Assembly (NCBI GenBank): GCA_016284355.1
Contig: JAEEOQ010000111.1
Location: 30,991 to 94,990 of the forward strand
Origin: Lachnospiraceae bacterium
GTDB lineage: Bacteria; Bacillota; Clostridia; Lachnospirales; Lachnospiraceae
Length of the DNA stretch: 64,000 nt
Direction of reading: 5' to 3'
In this document: positions 44,855 to 52,491 of the stretch, piece by piece
Layout of the letters: each line of letters opens with the position of its first letter
Position numbering within the stretch: the stretch's first letter is position 1
Program-made: the position numbers and the translations under genes
The notes under the pieces: model-generated
Databases searched by the model: none
What the model saw: the letters and a program-made list of their open reading frames with translations, nothing else
Told to the model about the DNA's origin: nothing

Positions 44855-45811
44855 TTAGGTAAAATATACTATTTTTTCTTCAGGTTCAACTCCAGGCTCA
44901 TATTTTTCAGCGTAAAGCACAGGGCCTCTGCCATGGTACTCTTTTACGGTCTCGATATTCACCTTGGCTGTTACCTTAACCCAGCTCTTAAGCTCTAAGT
45001 TCTTTGCGCCCTTAGCGTGGCAGAAAAATCCGATAAACTGTACATCTTCCGCGCAGCAGGTCATAGCAAATCTGCCGGGTACAAAAAGATCGTCTGCAAA
45101 GTTCTTGCCTCTGTATACCTGGGCTGTAAATACCATCTTCTTGCCCTTATAACGCTCAGGGTTATCCATGGCATCAAGATACCAAAGGCCGAAATCGTCG
45201 TCATGAAGCTCGATAACAGGCTGGTTATAGTCAAACGGAAGCTCTTCTTCAAACTGATCATCCATGGTTCCGTCTGCAGACTCATACATGATCTGAGCCT
45301 TACGGTTAAGAGGTTTGATATTTCTTCTGAAATATCCTCTGTCCATAGAAGCATCGCATCTGTTAAATATAACAAGGTCAGCCATCTTTACCTGATTTAA
45401 GATAAGGGCTTTCATGCTGTTGTTGCTTGTATATACGTTAAATGTGGTGGAATCGATGGTGGCGATAACCTGTACAAGCATCCAGTTTTCAGGAAACTCC
45501 CCTGCTATATCTTCAGGGTTCCACATTCCGTTGTTTTCTATAAGGATACGGTCAGGCTTATATGTGCTCTCAAGCTCGTCAAAGTACTCTTCAGTAAGAG
45601 TTTCCATATCTTCTACGGTAACTGTCTCTGTCTTGTTTTTCTTAAGTAACGCCGGGTTTATCTCTTCGATACCCTCTTCGCACATTATAAGAAGGCTCTT
45701 AAGGCCGTCGTTAAACTCGCCTTCAGCAAAAGTATCTCTTATAAAGCTTGTCTTACCGCTCTCAAGTAATCCCGTAAACATATATACAGGAATTTCTTTT
45801 CTTCTAAACAT
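44855..45811 (-). CDS. CobW-like GTPase lacking the CxCC motif, with a YcgQ/DUF1980-like C-terminus
   Basis: A 318-residue protein. N-terminal G domain with G1 GLLESGKTS (14-22), a Walker-B-like stretch RILIENNGMW, and the NRCD motif (G4) in LVIFNRCDASM. The GCxCC metal motif of classic CobW/COG0523 proteins is absent: the equivalent loop reads LLIMCEEGIEEI. The C-terminal third (ERYKGKKMVFTAQVYRGKNF, PGRFAMTCCAEDVQFIGFFC, SWVKVTAKVNIE) resembles the C-terminal domain of YcgQ/TIGR03943 proteins. It is 26 nt downstream of the His-rich CobW gene and probably acts with it in metal handling. Confidence 0.82.
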   Translation of the reverse strand: MFRRKEIPVYMFTGLLESGKTSFIRDTFAEGEFNDGLKSLLIMCEEGIEEINPALLKKNKTETVTVEDMETLTEEYFDELESTYKPDRILIENNGMWNPEDIAGEFPENWMLVQVIATIDSTTFNVYTSNNSMKALILNQVKMADLVIFNRCDASMDRGYFRRNIKPLNRKAQIMYESADGTMDDQFEEELPFDYNQPVIELHDDDFGLWYLDAMDNPERYKGKKMVFTAQVYRGKNFADDLFVPGRFAMTCCAEDVQFIGFFCHAKGAKNLELKSWVKVTAKVNIETVKEYHGRGPVLYAEKYEPGVEPEEKIVYFT

Positions 45812-45837
45812 AAATGATTACCTTTCAGTAAATGATC

Positions 45838-47034
45838 TTAAACCCCGAAGAGCTCTTTAAGTTTATCTTCTTTAAGTTCAGAACCTATTACGCAGATACG
45901 TCCTGTGTAATCGGCGCTTCCTCTTCTTACCTCGTACTCGCCTGCGGTAAGATCAAAGTGGAACCACTCACCCTCTGTAGCAGGTACGATACCCTTACTA
46001 CGAAGAATGATACCAAACTCATTTCCTTCGATAACAGAGAGTCTTGCAAGGATGCTCTTAAGTTCTTCCTCGCTGAACTTCTTAGGGCTTTCCTCGCCCC
46101 AGCTTGTAAATACCTCATCTGCATGATGATGGTGATGATGTCCGTCGTGATCATGATGGTGGTGATGATGGTGCTCATGCTCGTCTTCATCATCGTCGTC
46201 ATCATGATCGTGGTGATGATGGTGCTCATGCCCGTCTTCATCATCGTCGTCATCGTCATGGTGGTGATGATGGTGCTCGTGCTCATCGTCGTCATCGTCG
46301 TCATCATCGTCATGGTGATGGTGATGATGATGCTCATGCTCATCTTCATCGTCGTGGTGATGATGGTGATGACACTCACACTCCGGATCGTCGCACTCGT
46401 CATCATCGTCATACATAAGCTCTTTTACAAGGGAATCGCCCTGATCCATAGCATCAAGGAAAGCTGCTCCGCTTATCTGATCCCAAGGAGTTGTGATGAT
46501 GGTTGCAACATCGTTGTGCTCTTTAATTGCAGCTACCACATCAGCAAGCTTCTCATCTGAAACATTCTGAGTACGGCTTAATATAATAGTGTTTGCATTT
46601 TCTATCTGGTCGTTAAAGAACTCACCAAAGTTCTTCATATACATCTTTGCCTTGATAGCATCTACAACTGCTACAAAGCTGTTAAGCTTAGCGTCGCCAA
46701 GGTCATCCTTAACATTCTGTACGGCTTTTATAACATCTGAAAGCTTACCTACGCCTGATGGCTCAATAATGATACGGTCAGGATGATACTGTTCTACAAC
46801 TTTCTTAAGAGCCTCGCCAAAGTCTCCTACAAGTGAGCAGCAGATACAGCCGCTGTTAAGCTCTGAAATGTTGATACCGGCATCTTTAAGGAAACCTCCG
46901 TCGATACCGATCTCGCCGAACTCATTTTCAATAAGAACAAGTTTCTCGCCCTTAAAGCTTTCAGCGATCATCTTTTTTATAAGTGTAGTTTTACCGGCTC
47001 CAAGGAATCCGGAAAATATGTCTATCTTTGTCAT
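45838..47034 (-). CDS. CobW/COG0523 metal-chaperone GTPase with a very long His/Asp-rich tract
   Basis: A 398-residue GTPase: G1 GFLGAGKTT (9-17), ENEFGEIGIDG switch, metal motif SGCICCSL (Cys63, Cys65, Cys66), IIEPSGVG and the G4-like SRTQ in place of NKxD. Residues 222-304 are almost only His, Asp and Glu (about 43 His by my count), in four units of His5-7, Asp/Glu 5-10, His-Glu. The C-terminal CobW_C domain (~310-398, FGIILRSKGIVPATEGEWFHFDL) is intact. COG0523 proteins deliver or store Zn, Ni or Co. A palindrome overlaps the -10 of its promoter. The ATG has AAAGGAAG upstream at normal range. Confidence 0.92.
   Translation of the reverse strand: MTKIDIFSGFLGAGKTTLIKKMIAESFKGEKLVLIENEFGEIGIDGGFLKDAGINISELNSGCICCSLVGDFGEALKKVVEQYHPDRIIIEPSGVGKLSDVIKAVQNVKDDLGDAKLNSFVAVVDAIKAKMYMKNFGEFFNDQIENANTIILSRTQNVSDEKLADVVAAIKEHNDVATIITTPWDQISGAAFLDAMDQGDSLVKELMYDDDDECDDPECECHHHHHHDDEDEHEHHHHHHHDDDDDDDDDEHEHHHHHHDDDDDDEDGHEHHHHHDHDDDDDEDEHEHHHHHHHDHDGHHHHHHADEVFTSWGEESPKKFSEEELKSILARLSVIEGNEFGIILRSKGIVPATEGEWFHFDLTAGEYEVRRGSADYTGRICVIGSELKEDKLKELFGV
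46123..46371 (-). repeat. In-frame tandem repeat encoding the His/Asp tract
   Basis: About 250 nt made of CAT/CAC and GAT/GAC/GAA codons in four units of roughly 50-66 nt. The unit boundaries GAGCAC/CATGAGC recur. Such DNA can gain or lose units by slippage; each multiple of 3 nt keeps the frame. Confidence 0.88.
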
Positions 47035-47078
47035 CTGCTTTATACTTCCTTTCTATATTTCCTATAAATATCCTTAAA

Positions 47079-47107
47079 TAGTGTAACACTAAATAAATAT
47101 AATGCAA
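47079..47107 (-). promoter_or_regulatory. Promoter with palindromic operator for the CobW pair
   Basis: Minus strand TTGCAT (47107-47102), 16-nt spacer, TGTTACACT extended -10 (TACACT at 47085-47080). The perfect palindrome TAGTGT-A-ACACTA (47079-47091) covers the -10, which suggests repression, plausibly by a metal sensor. It does not match Zur or CopY sites that I know well. Confidence 0.5.
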
Positions 47108-47151
47108 GTTAAAAAAATATAAACTGATTTTTTAAGTTCCATAAATCAAAA

Positions 47152-47177
47152 GATACCGGTGTTAAACCACCGGTATC
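47152..47177 (-). terminator. Terminator overlapping the stop of the CarD-like gene
   Basis: GATACCGGTG (47152-47161) pairs with CACCGGTATC (47168-47177). The stop codon of the gene lies in the loop, so the last codons form the 5' arm. Confidence 0.75.
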
Positions 47178-47677
47178 ATCTCTTCATGATCTATTCTTTC
47201 TGCAATATAATCTTTGATCTTATCTCTTTCAAGCCCTAAAGAAACAGCTAGCTCGCCGTACAGACTGTCTTCGGCGAGCTTAAAAAATCTTTCATCGCTG
47301 ACGGTGATCTTCTTGCCCTCTGCAAGCCTTTTCACCTTCCGCTGATAGATGTTTTTTAACATCTTGACAAGTTCAACCGGAACACACCCTGTAAGGATCT
47401 CCTTAAATACGGTTTCTCTTTCTTTTTCATTTTCTATATCAAGGGAATGGATAGAAGGGATATTACCAAGTATCTCTTCTGCTTCATCTCTTGAAATAAG
47501 CTTTCTTAATACGACTTTTGTGTTATCAACCGGGGTAAATACCGTGCTACCCTTGATATACACAGGCGCCAGTGTGTAATAAAGACGATCGGAATCGCCT
47601 GTAGGCAGACTGCCGATAGAGACAACCTTACATACGCCTTTAGAACCGTAAACAACAAAATCTCCTACGTTAAACAC
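47162..47677 (-). CDS. CarD/CdnL family RNA polymerase-interacting regulator
   Basis: A 171-residue protein. The N-terminal Tudor-like RNA-polymerase-interacting domain (FNVGDFVVYGSKGVCKVVSIG, then LYYTLAPVYIKGSTVFTPVDN) is followed by an all-helical domain from ~70 (KLISRDEAEEILGNIPSI, LVKMLKNIYQRKVKRLAEGKKI). CarD-type proteins bind the polymerase beta subunit and stabilise open complexes, often at rRNA promoters. The start is a GTG at 47677 with AGGAGGG 6 nt upstream. Monocistronic. Confidence 0.9.
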   Translation of the reverse strand: MFNVGDFVVYGSKGVCKVVSIGSLPTGDSDRLYYTLAPVYIKGSTVFTPVDNTKVVLRKLISRDEAEEILGNIPSIHSLDIENEKERETVFKEILTGCVPVELVKMLKNIYQRKVKRLAEGKKITVSDERFFKLAEDSLYGELAVSLGLERDKIKDYIAERIDHEEMIPVV

Positions 47678-47687
47678 GATAAACCCT

Positions 47688-47755
47688 CCTTTGACCAGAA
47701 ATAAGGAACAAAAGCCGGAGGCATAAGGCTATAAAGCCTTTCTTCCCCCGGTCAA
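47688..47755 (-). other. Structured 5' leader of the CarD-like gene
   Basis: On the minus strand a nested inverted repeat (outer GACC/GGTC, middle CCGG-rich arms, inner AAGGCT-TTAT-AGCCTT) precedes the ribosome site, followed by CTTTTGTT. It could be an attenuator-like hairpin. I do not recognise a riboswitch class. Confidence 0.35.
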
Positions 47756-47864
47756 GACTGTATTTATTCTAACATAAAATATGTCAAAACTCAAATCAGT
47801 ACTTCTAATCAATAAGAGGGTTTATAATCTCATTTATCCTTTTGTAAAAACAATTTCTATTATT

Positions 47865-49139
47865 TTAAATTTGTGAAAAAGCCTGCTCAAGATCAGCGAT
47901 TATATCTTTTTCATCTTCAAGACCCACTGAAAATCTGATAAGATCCGGAGCTACCCCTGCTGAGATAAGCTGCTCGTCGGTCATCTGTCTGTGGGTATGG
48001 CTTGCAGGATGAAGAAGACATGTCTGGGCGTCAGCCACGTGTGTTACAATGGATGCAAGCTTAAGAGCATCCATAAATTTAAGCTGGGTGGCTCTGTCAC
48101 CCTTTACGCCAAAACAAAGAACTCCGCAGGTACCATCCGGCATATATTTTTTTGCAAGAGCGTGGTAAGGATCGCTTTCAAGGCCCGGATACTTTACCCA
48201 TGCTACCTTTTCGTTCTTTTCAAGATATTTTGCTACGGCAAGAGCATTCTCGCAGTGCTTTTTCATGCGGAGAGGCAAAGTCTCAAGGCCAAGATTGATA
48301 TAAAATGCATTCTGAGGAGACTGGATAGAGCCAAAATCTCTCATAAGCTGGCTTGTGGCCTTTGTGATATAAGCAAGTTTGCCGAATTTTTCCGCATAAA
48401 CAAGGCCGTGATAAGATTCGTCAGGAGTAGTAAGACCCGGGAACTTGTCTTTATGCGCCATCCAGTCAAAGTTTCCTGAATCTACGATACATCCGCCCAC
48501 AGTTGAAGCGTGTCCGTCCATGTATTTTGTGGTGGAATGGGTAACGATATCTGCTCCCCACTCAAAAGGCCTGCAGTTTACAGGGGTAGCAAAAGTGTTG
48601 TCTATAATAAGAGGTACCCCGTGTTTATGAGCTATCTTTGCAAATTTTTCTATATCATATATAGAAACCGTAGGATTTGTGATGGTTTCTCCAAATACAG
48701 CCTTGGTATTTGGTTTAAAGAGCTTATCCATCTCTTCTTCGCTTATTTCCTGATCATATACAGTACATTCAATACCCATCTTAGCCATGGTTGTGGTAAA
48801 AAGGTTAAAAGTACCGCCGTATATAGCCTTTGAAGCAAGAAAATGATCTCCTGCCTCGCAGATATTAAAGATGGCAAAAAAGTTTGCTGCCTGGCCGGAT
48901 GATGTAAGCATAGCTGCAACGCCGCCCTCAAGAGCTGCTATCTTTGCAGCTACCGCATCATTTGTGGGGTTTGCAAGTCTTGTATAAAAATAACCGCTTT
49001 CCTCAAGGTCAAAAAGCTTTCCCATGTCATCACTGTCATTGTAATGAAATGTGGTGCTCTGGTATATAGGAAGCTGTCTTGGCTCCCCATTTCCCGGTGT
49101 GTAGCCTTCATGAAGGCACTTTGTTGAAATCTCACTCAT
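47865..49139 (-). CDS. metY: O-acetylhomoserine sulfhydrylase / homocysteine synthase
   Basis: A 424-residue PLP enzyme of the Cys/Met metabolism family with the length and sequence of the O-acetylhomoserine type: TKCLHEGYTPGNGEPRQLPIYQSTTF, YFYTRLANPTND, SSGQAANFFAI, IIDNTFATP, PLP lysine in HSTTKYMDGH, SLGDAQTCLLHPASHTHRQ-like VADAQTCLLHPASHTHRQM and IRFSVGLED. It makes homocysteine from O-acetylhomoserine and sulfide. No SAM riboswitch or T-box is present in the 110 nt upstream. AGGAGG lies 10 nt before the ATG. Confidence 0.93.
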   Translation of the reverse strand: MSEISTKCLHEGYTPGNGEPRQLPIYQSTTFHYNDSDDMGKLFDLEESGYFYTRLANPTNDAVAAKIAALEGGVAAMLTSSGQAANFFAIFNICEAGDHFLASKAIYGGTFNLFTTTMAKMGIECTVYDQEISEEEMDKLFKPNTKAVFGETITNPTVSIYDIEKFAKIAHKHGVPLIIDNTFATPVNCRPFEWGADIVTHSTTKYMDGHASTVGGCIVDSGNFDWMAHKDKFPGLTTPDESYHGLVYAEKFGKLAYITKATSQLMRDFGSIQSPQNAFYINLGLETLPLRMKKHCENALAVAKYLEKNEKVAWVKYPGLESDPYHALAKKYMPDGTCGVLCFGVKGDRATQLKFMDALKLASIVTHVADAQTCLLHPASHTHRQMTDEQLISAGVAPDLIRFSVGLEDEKDIIADLEQAFSQI

Positions 49140-49209
49140 TAATTATTTTCCTCCTAAAGTCATTTGATAGAAATTATATACTCTTTTTTCTTTGTTGTCG
49201 ATAGTTAAA

Positions 49210-49235
49210 GGGCGGCTCCTTTTACGAAGCCGCCC
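49210..49235 (-). terminator. Terminator of the zinc-ribbon/SPFH gene pair
   Basis: GGGCGGCT (49210-49217) pairs with AGCCGCCC (49228-49235), followed by TTTAACTAT on the minus strand, 17 nt after the stop. Confidence 0.8.
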
Positions 49236-49252
49236 TGTTATGACGCTTGCTG

Positions 49253-50521
49253 TTAATCTTTGCTTTTTTGCTCTCTTCTTGTTTCGGTCCTAACGTAAAT
49301 ATCGTCGCGGACCGTAAATGTGGCTTTGCCCTTAGCATAGCCATTTGCCGTTACCGCCGTATGCACGCTCTTTAGCTGTGCCTTAAGGCTGCCGACTCTT
49401 ATAAAAGCACAAAGGAGCGGAAGCAAAATTGTTGCTCCTATCTTATAGAGCATAGCATTACTGCTCTGCGCCGCAGGATCGCCCTTAAATACCACAAAGG
49501 CAAGAAGTGCCACCACTGCAAGAGCTATGGCAAATGTAATGCCAAAGTATTTATAGAGTTTACCCTTGTCTGCGGGAAGGTCGCCGATAAGTTTTCCTGT
49601 CTGGCCGTTCATGGCAAAAAGGAAATTCTGTCCGTTCCATTTTGTGGAAAGCATCCACACCGGGAAAAGAGCATAGTTTACTTTTCCACGCTTAATGTCA
49701 ACTTTCTCGCTTTCTTCTGAAACACTGTCATATCCTTCCACATCATCACGCATGGCGTTTAACACTGAATTGGTAAATCTAAGGTCAGCTCTCTTTTCGC
49801 ACTCTTCCTTGCTTACATCGAATTTTTCTGCCATATATCCCGGAAGATATGCAGTAGTAAATTCACGAAGATCGGTGTAATCATAAGGCTCTATGGAATC
49901 CATGTGGTCATCCGGCATCTTGCTTGATGCATCGACTGGAACCTTTTCAAAATCCATATAGCCGGCTCTGTAAACATCGTAGAATTCTGTGGTGGTTATG
50001 ATCTCGTCGTCGGTTTCTTTTCTGTCTTCCTTAATGCCTTTATAACGGACATCCGCATCTGCTCTGCCGTCAAAAAGCCAGAAAGGAACGTAAACACCCT
50101 TTATCTCTTCTACTCTGTTTCCTTCTGTAAAGGAATCAGGAAGAAGCTTTTTGCCCTTATAATGATTCTTAAGCGCCTCCACTGCAGCCTTCTTTTCAAG
50201 TTTAAAAGGAATAACAAGATCAGGCTTAAGAGCGCCTTCAAGTTTACTTGGAACCACAGTCGGGTTATCGCAATAAGGACAGCTTGTAGCAACGGTTGTT
50301 TCATCAAAAATGAGCTCAGCACCACAGGACGGGCAGTTATATGCTTTAACACCGTCTGCTGCCTCATCCCACATTTTTGAAGGTCCTGCAGATGAAAGTT
50401 TTACTTCATCTTCCGTAAAAAGGCTGCCGCAATATTCGCATTCAAGCTTGTTTTTTTCACCGTTAAACTTAAGAGGTCCTGTGCAGGCAGGACATTTATA
50501 GTTTGTAATACCTTCCGCCAT
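49253..50521 (-). CDS. Zinc-ribbon membrane protein (YdjG-like)
   Basis: A 422-residue protein. Two four-Cys zinc ribbons at the N-terminus (YKCPACTGPL / LECEYCGSLF at ~8-34, and YNCPSCGAEL / TSCPYCDNPT at ~61-87), a large soluble middle region, and two hydrophobic segments near 335-385. This architecture is that of B. subtilis YdjG-type TFIIB-ribbon proteins, which work with the SPFH protein YdjI at the membrane in envelope stress. The SPFH partner lies 19 nt upstream here; no PspA gene is visible. Confidence 0.85.
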   Translation of the reverse strand: MAEGITNYKCPACTGPLKFNGEKNKLECEYCGSLFTEDEVKLSSAGPSKMWDEAADGVKAYNCPSCGAELIFDETTVATSCPYCDNPTVVPSKLEGALKPDLVIPFKLEKKAAVEALKNHYKGKKLLPDSFTEGNRVEEIKGVYVPFWLFDGRADADVRYKGIKEDRKETDDEIITTTEFYDVYRAGYMDFEKVPVDASSKMPDDHMDSIEPYDYTDLREFTTAYLPGYMAEKFDVSKEECEKRADLRFTNSVLNAMRDDVEGYDSVSEESEKVDIKRGKVNYALFPVWMLSTKWNGQNFLFAMNGQTGKLIGDLPADKGKLYKYFGITFAIALAVVALLAFVVFKGDPAAQSSNAMLYKIGATILLPLLCAFIRVGSLKAQLKSVHTAVTANGYAKGKATFTVRDDIYVRTETRREQKSKD

Positions 50522-50540
50522 AAGTCCACCCCTTTAAATC

Positions 50541-51761
50541 TTATGATCTGTCAGCGTCTGTAATAGGATCTCCGCAGTTAGGACAGAATTTAGGAGCATT
50601 TGCAAGATCTGTAGTGCTCCATCCGCACTTGTCACACTTTATCATGCCGCCCGGTTTCTTTGAGCCGCAGTTAGAACAGAAATTACCTGTATTAACGGTT
50701 CCGCAAGAGCATGTCCAGGTACCGGCAGGAGCTGCCTGTGGCTGAGGCTGCTGCGTTGCTCCTTGCGCAAAAAGGTTTGCCGCGTTCATGCCGCCTGCAT
50801 TTTGAGCCATGCCCATTCCCATAAAGCCCATAGCTGCGCCGTTTGTATTTTTAGCTGCATCCTGCATAGCCTGGCCCTGAGCACCTGCAAGGTAACCGCC
50901 TGCCATGTTTGGATTTGAAAGAGCTTTGCTGCGCTGAAGATCTTTGATCATCTTCTCGTCTTCTTCGTCAGCCTTGATACTTGAAACGCCAAAATTAGCG
51001 ATCTCAATACCTCGCTGTTCTCCCCAGAGCTTGCTGAGTTCTTCCTTAAGAGCATCTCTGATCTCTGTTGTATGAGAAGTAACAGCAGAATATCTGATAC
51101 CCATGGCACTGATACGTCCAAAAGCAGGCTGAAGCGCTGTTAAAAGCTCGCTCTTAAGTGTTGAATCGATCTCGCTTCTGTTAAACTCACCTGCGAAGTT
51201 TCCGCAGATATTTGTATAGAAAGTAATAGGATTTACGATCTTGTAGCTGTATTCACCAAAGCACTTTACGGAAATATCCATATCAAGTCCGATATTGTTG
51301 TCTACAACACGGAAAGGAACAGGAGAAGGTGTTCCGTATTTGTTGCCGATGATCTCTTTTGTATTAAAATAATAAACTCTCTGATCCTTAGGAGCCTCGC
51401 CGCCAAATGTAAATCTCTTGATGGCTGTGCTTAAAACTCCTCCGATGCTGTCTGCAAGATTGCCTGCAAAAAGTGAAGGCTCTGTAGAGCAGTCATATGT
51501 GTATTCACCCGGCTCTGCACAAACATCTACAACCTTGCCCTGCTCAACGATAAGCATACACTGTCCGTCTGCTACCGCAATAACAGAACCGTTGCTTATG
51601 ATATTGTCATTACCCTTTGTGTTACTTGATCTGTCTGAAGTCTTCTTCATTCCCTTTACAGCAAGAACATCTGCAGGAATGGCTTCACAGTAAAAATACT
51701 CCTTCCACTGATCTGCAAGTGTACCGCCTGCTGCACCCTTTAAAGCTTTAATTAATCCCAT
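50541..51761 (-). CDS. SPFH domain protein with C-terminal zinc ribbons (YdjI-like)
   Basis: A 406-residue protein: N-terminal SPFH/band-7-like core (~1-290; IIVEQ-like CMLIVEQGKVVDVCAEPGEYTYD, QRVYYFNTKEIIGNKYGTPSPVPF, LSKLWGEQRGIEIANFGVSSI), a Gly/Ala/Gln-rich linker (~290-345), and two short zinc ribbons (WTCSCGTVNTGNFCSNCGSKK, IKCDKCGWSTT...FCPNCGDP). The start at 51761 has AAAGGAG 8 nt upstream; the longer frame to 51812 is rejected. Likely scaffolds a membrane complex with the YdjG-like protein. Confidence 0.9.
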   Translation of the reverse strand: MGLIKALKGAAGGTLADQWKEYFYCEAIPADVLAVKGMKKTSDRSSNTKGNDNIISNGSVIAVADGQCMLIVEQGKVVDVCAEPGEYTYDCSTEPSLFAGNLADSIGGVLSTAIKRFTFGGEAPKDQRVYYFNTKEIIGNKYGTPSPVPFRVVDNNIGLDMDISVKCFGEYSYKIVNPITFYTNICGNFAGEFNRSEIDSTLKSELLTALQPAFGRISAMGIRYSAVTSHTTEIRDALKEELSKLWGEQRGIEIANFGVSSIKADEEDEKMIKDLQRSKALSNPNMAGGYLAGAQGQAMQDAAKNTNGAAMGFMGMGMAQNAGGMNAANLFAQGATQQPQPQAAPAGTWTCSCGTVNTGNFCSNCGSKKPGGMIKCDKCGWSTTDLANAPKFCPNCGDPITDADRS

Positions 51762-51855
51762 TTTTATATCTCCTTTCAAAAAACATTTTTTGTTTAGCTG
51801 CACTAAGCACATTATAATATTTTTCAGGCAAAATGATAATAGCTATTATTAGTAA

Positions 51856-52479
51856 TCAAAAGCCTAAAATAACGATCCCCGATTCCCTTGCGGCTACCGC
51901 AAGTTTGGTCCTTGAATCAAACCCTGTTTTATCCATCATATGCTTGATGTGGCTGCGCACAGTCCAGACAGACATATGAAGTCTGTCAGCTATAAGCGCG
52001 TCAGAATCGCCGCTTGTAAGCTCACGCAGCACCTCAAGTTCTCTTTCCGTAAGCTCGCTGCTTTTGCAAAGTCCAAGTACAACCTCGGGTTTTTCCAAAG
52101 GATAAACCGACTCTCCCGCCATGGTCCTGTCCATGATATCAAGTATGGATTCCCGGCTAAGATCTTTATACCAGAAGCTTTCAACGCCTATGGCCCTTGC
52201 TCTGTCAATATAGGAACACTCCGGCATAGAGGTAACGATTATGATCTTTATCTCAGGATATTTCTTTTTTATTCTTTCCGCTGCCTCAAGACCGCTCTCC
52301 CCCATAGACGTACATACATCCATAAGTATAAGGTCAACCTGATGGCTCATGCAGTAAACTTCCGCCATTCCGGCAGATTCTATGGAATAAACCAGTTTGT
52401 AGTGCTCACTCTGCTTTATGATCATCTCAAAAAGCTGGCGTGGCATGGCCTGGTCTTCCACCACCATAACATTGATCAT
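51856..52479 (-). CDS. LuxR/NarL-type response regulator
   Basis: A 207-residue regulator: receiver domain (1-120) with acidic pair ED (8-9), phospho-acceptor Asp54 in LILMDVCT, and Lys in WYKDLS; LuxR helix-turn-helix (~140-207) with LTERELEVLRELTSGDSDALIADRLHMSVWTVRSHI. Pairs with the histidine kinase whose gene ends 12 nt upstream. Last gene of the run that starts with trkA. Target genes unknown. Confidence 0.93.
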   Translation of the reverse strand: MINVMVVEDQAMPRQLFEMIIKQSEHYKLVYSIESAGMAEVYCMSHQVDLILMDVCTSMGESGLEAAERIKKKYPEIKIIIVTSMPECSYIDRARAIGVESFWYKDLSRESILDIMDRTMAGESVYPLEKPEVVLGLCKSSELTERELEVLRELTSGDSDALIADRLHMSVWTVRSHIKHMMDKTGFDSRTKLAVAARESGIVILGF

Positions 52480-52491
52480 TGTCCCTCTCTC

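Noticed and set aside
45832..46560. Long open frame on the plus strand, rich in Met and Val
   Set aside because: It is the reverse strand of the CAT/CAC and GAT/GAC repeat in the CobW gene; the low-complexity peptide and absence of a ribosome site show a shadow frame.
47688..47755. Known riboswitch class in the CarD-like leader
   Set aside because: The nested hairpin does not show conserved core sequences of any class I can recognise; kept only as a structured leader.
49140..49252. SAM riboswitch or T-box before metY
   Set aside because: The upstream interval is short and holds only the terminator of the neighbouring gene and AT-rich sequence; no S-box or T-box core was found.
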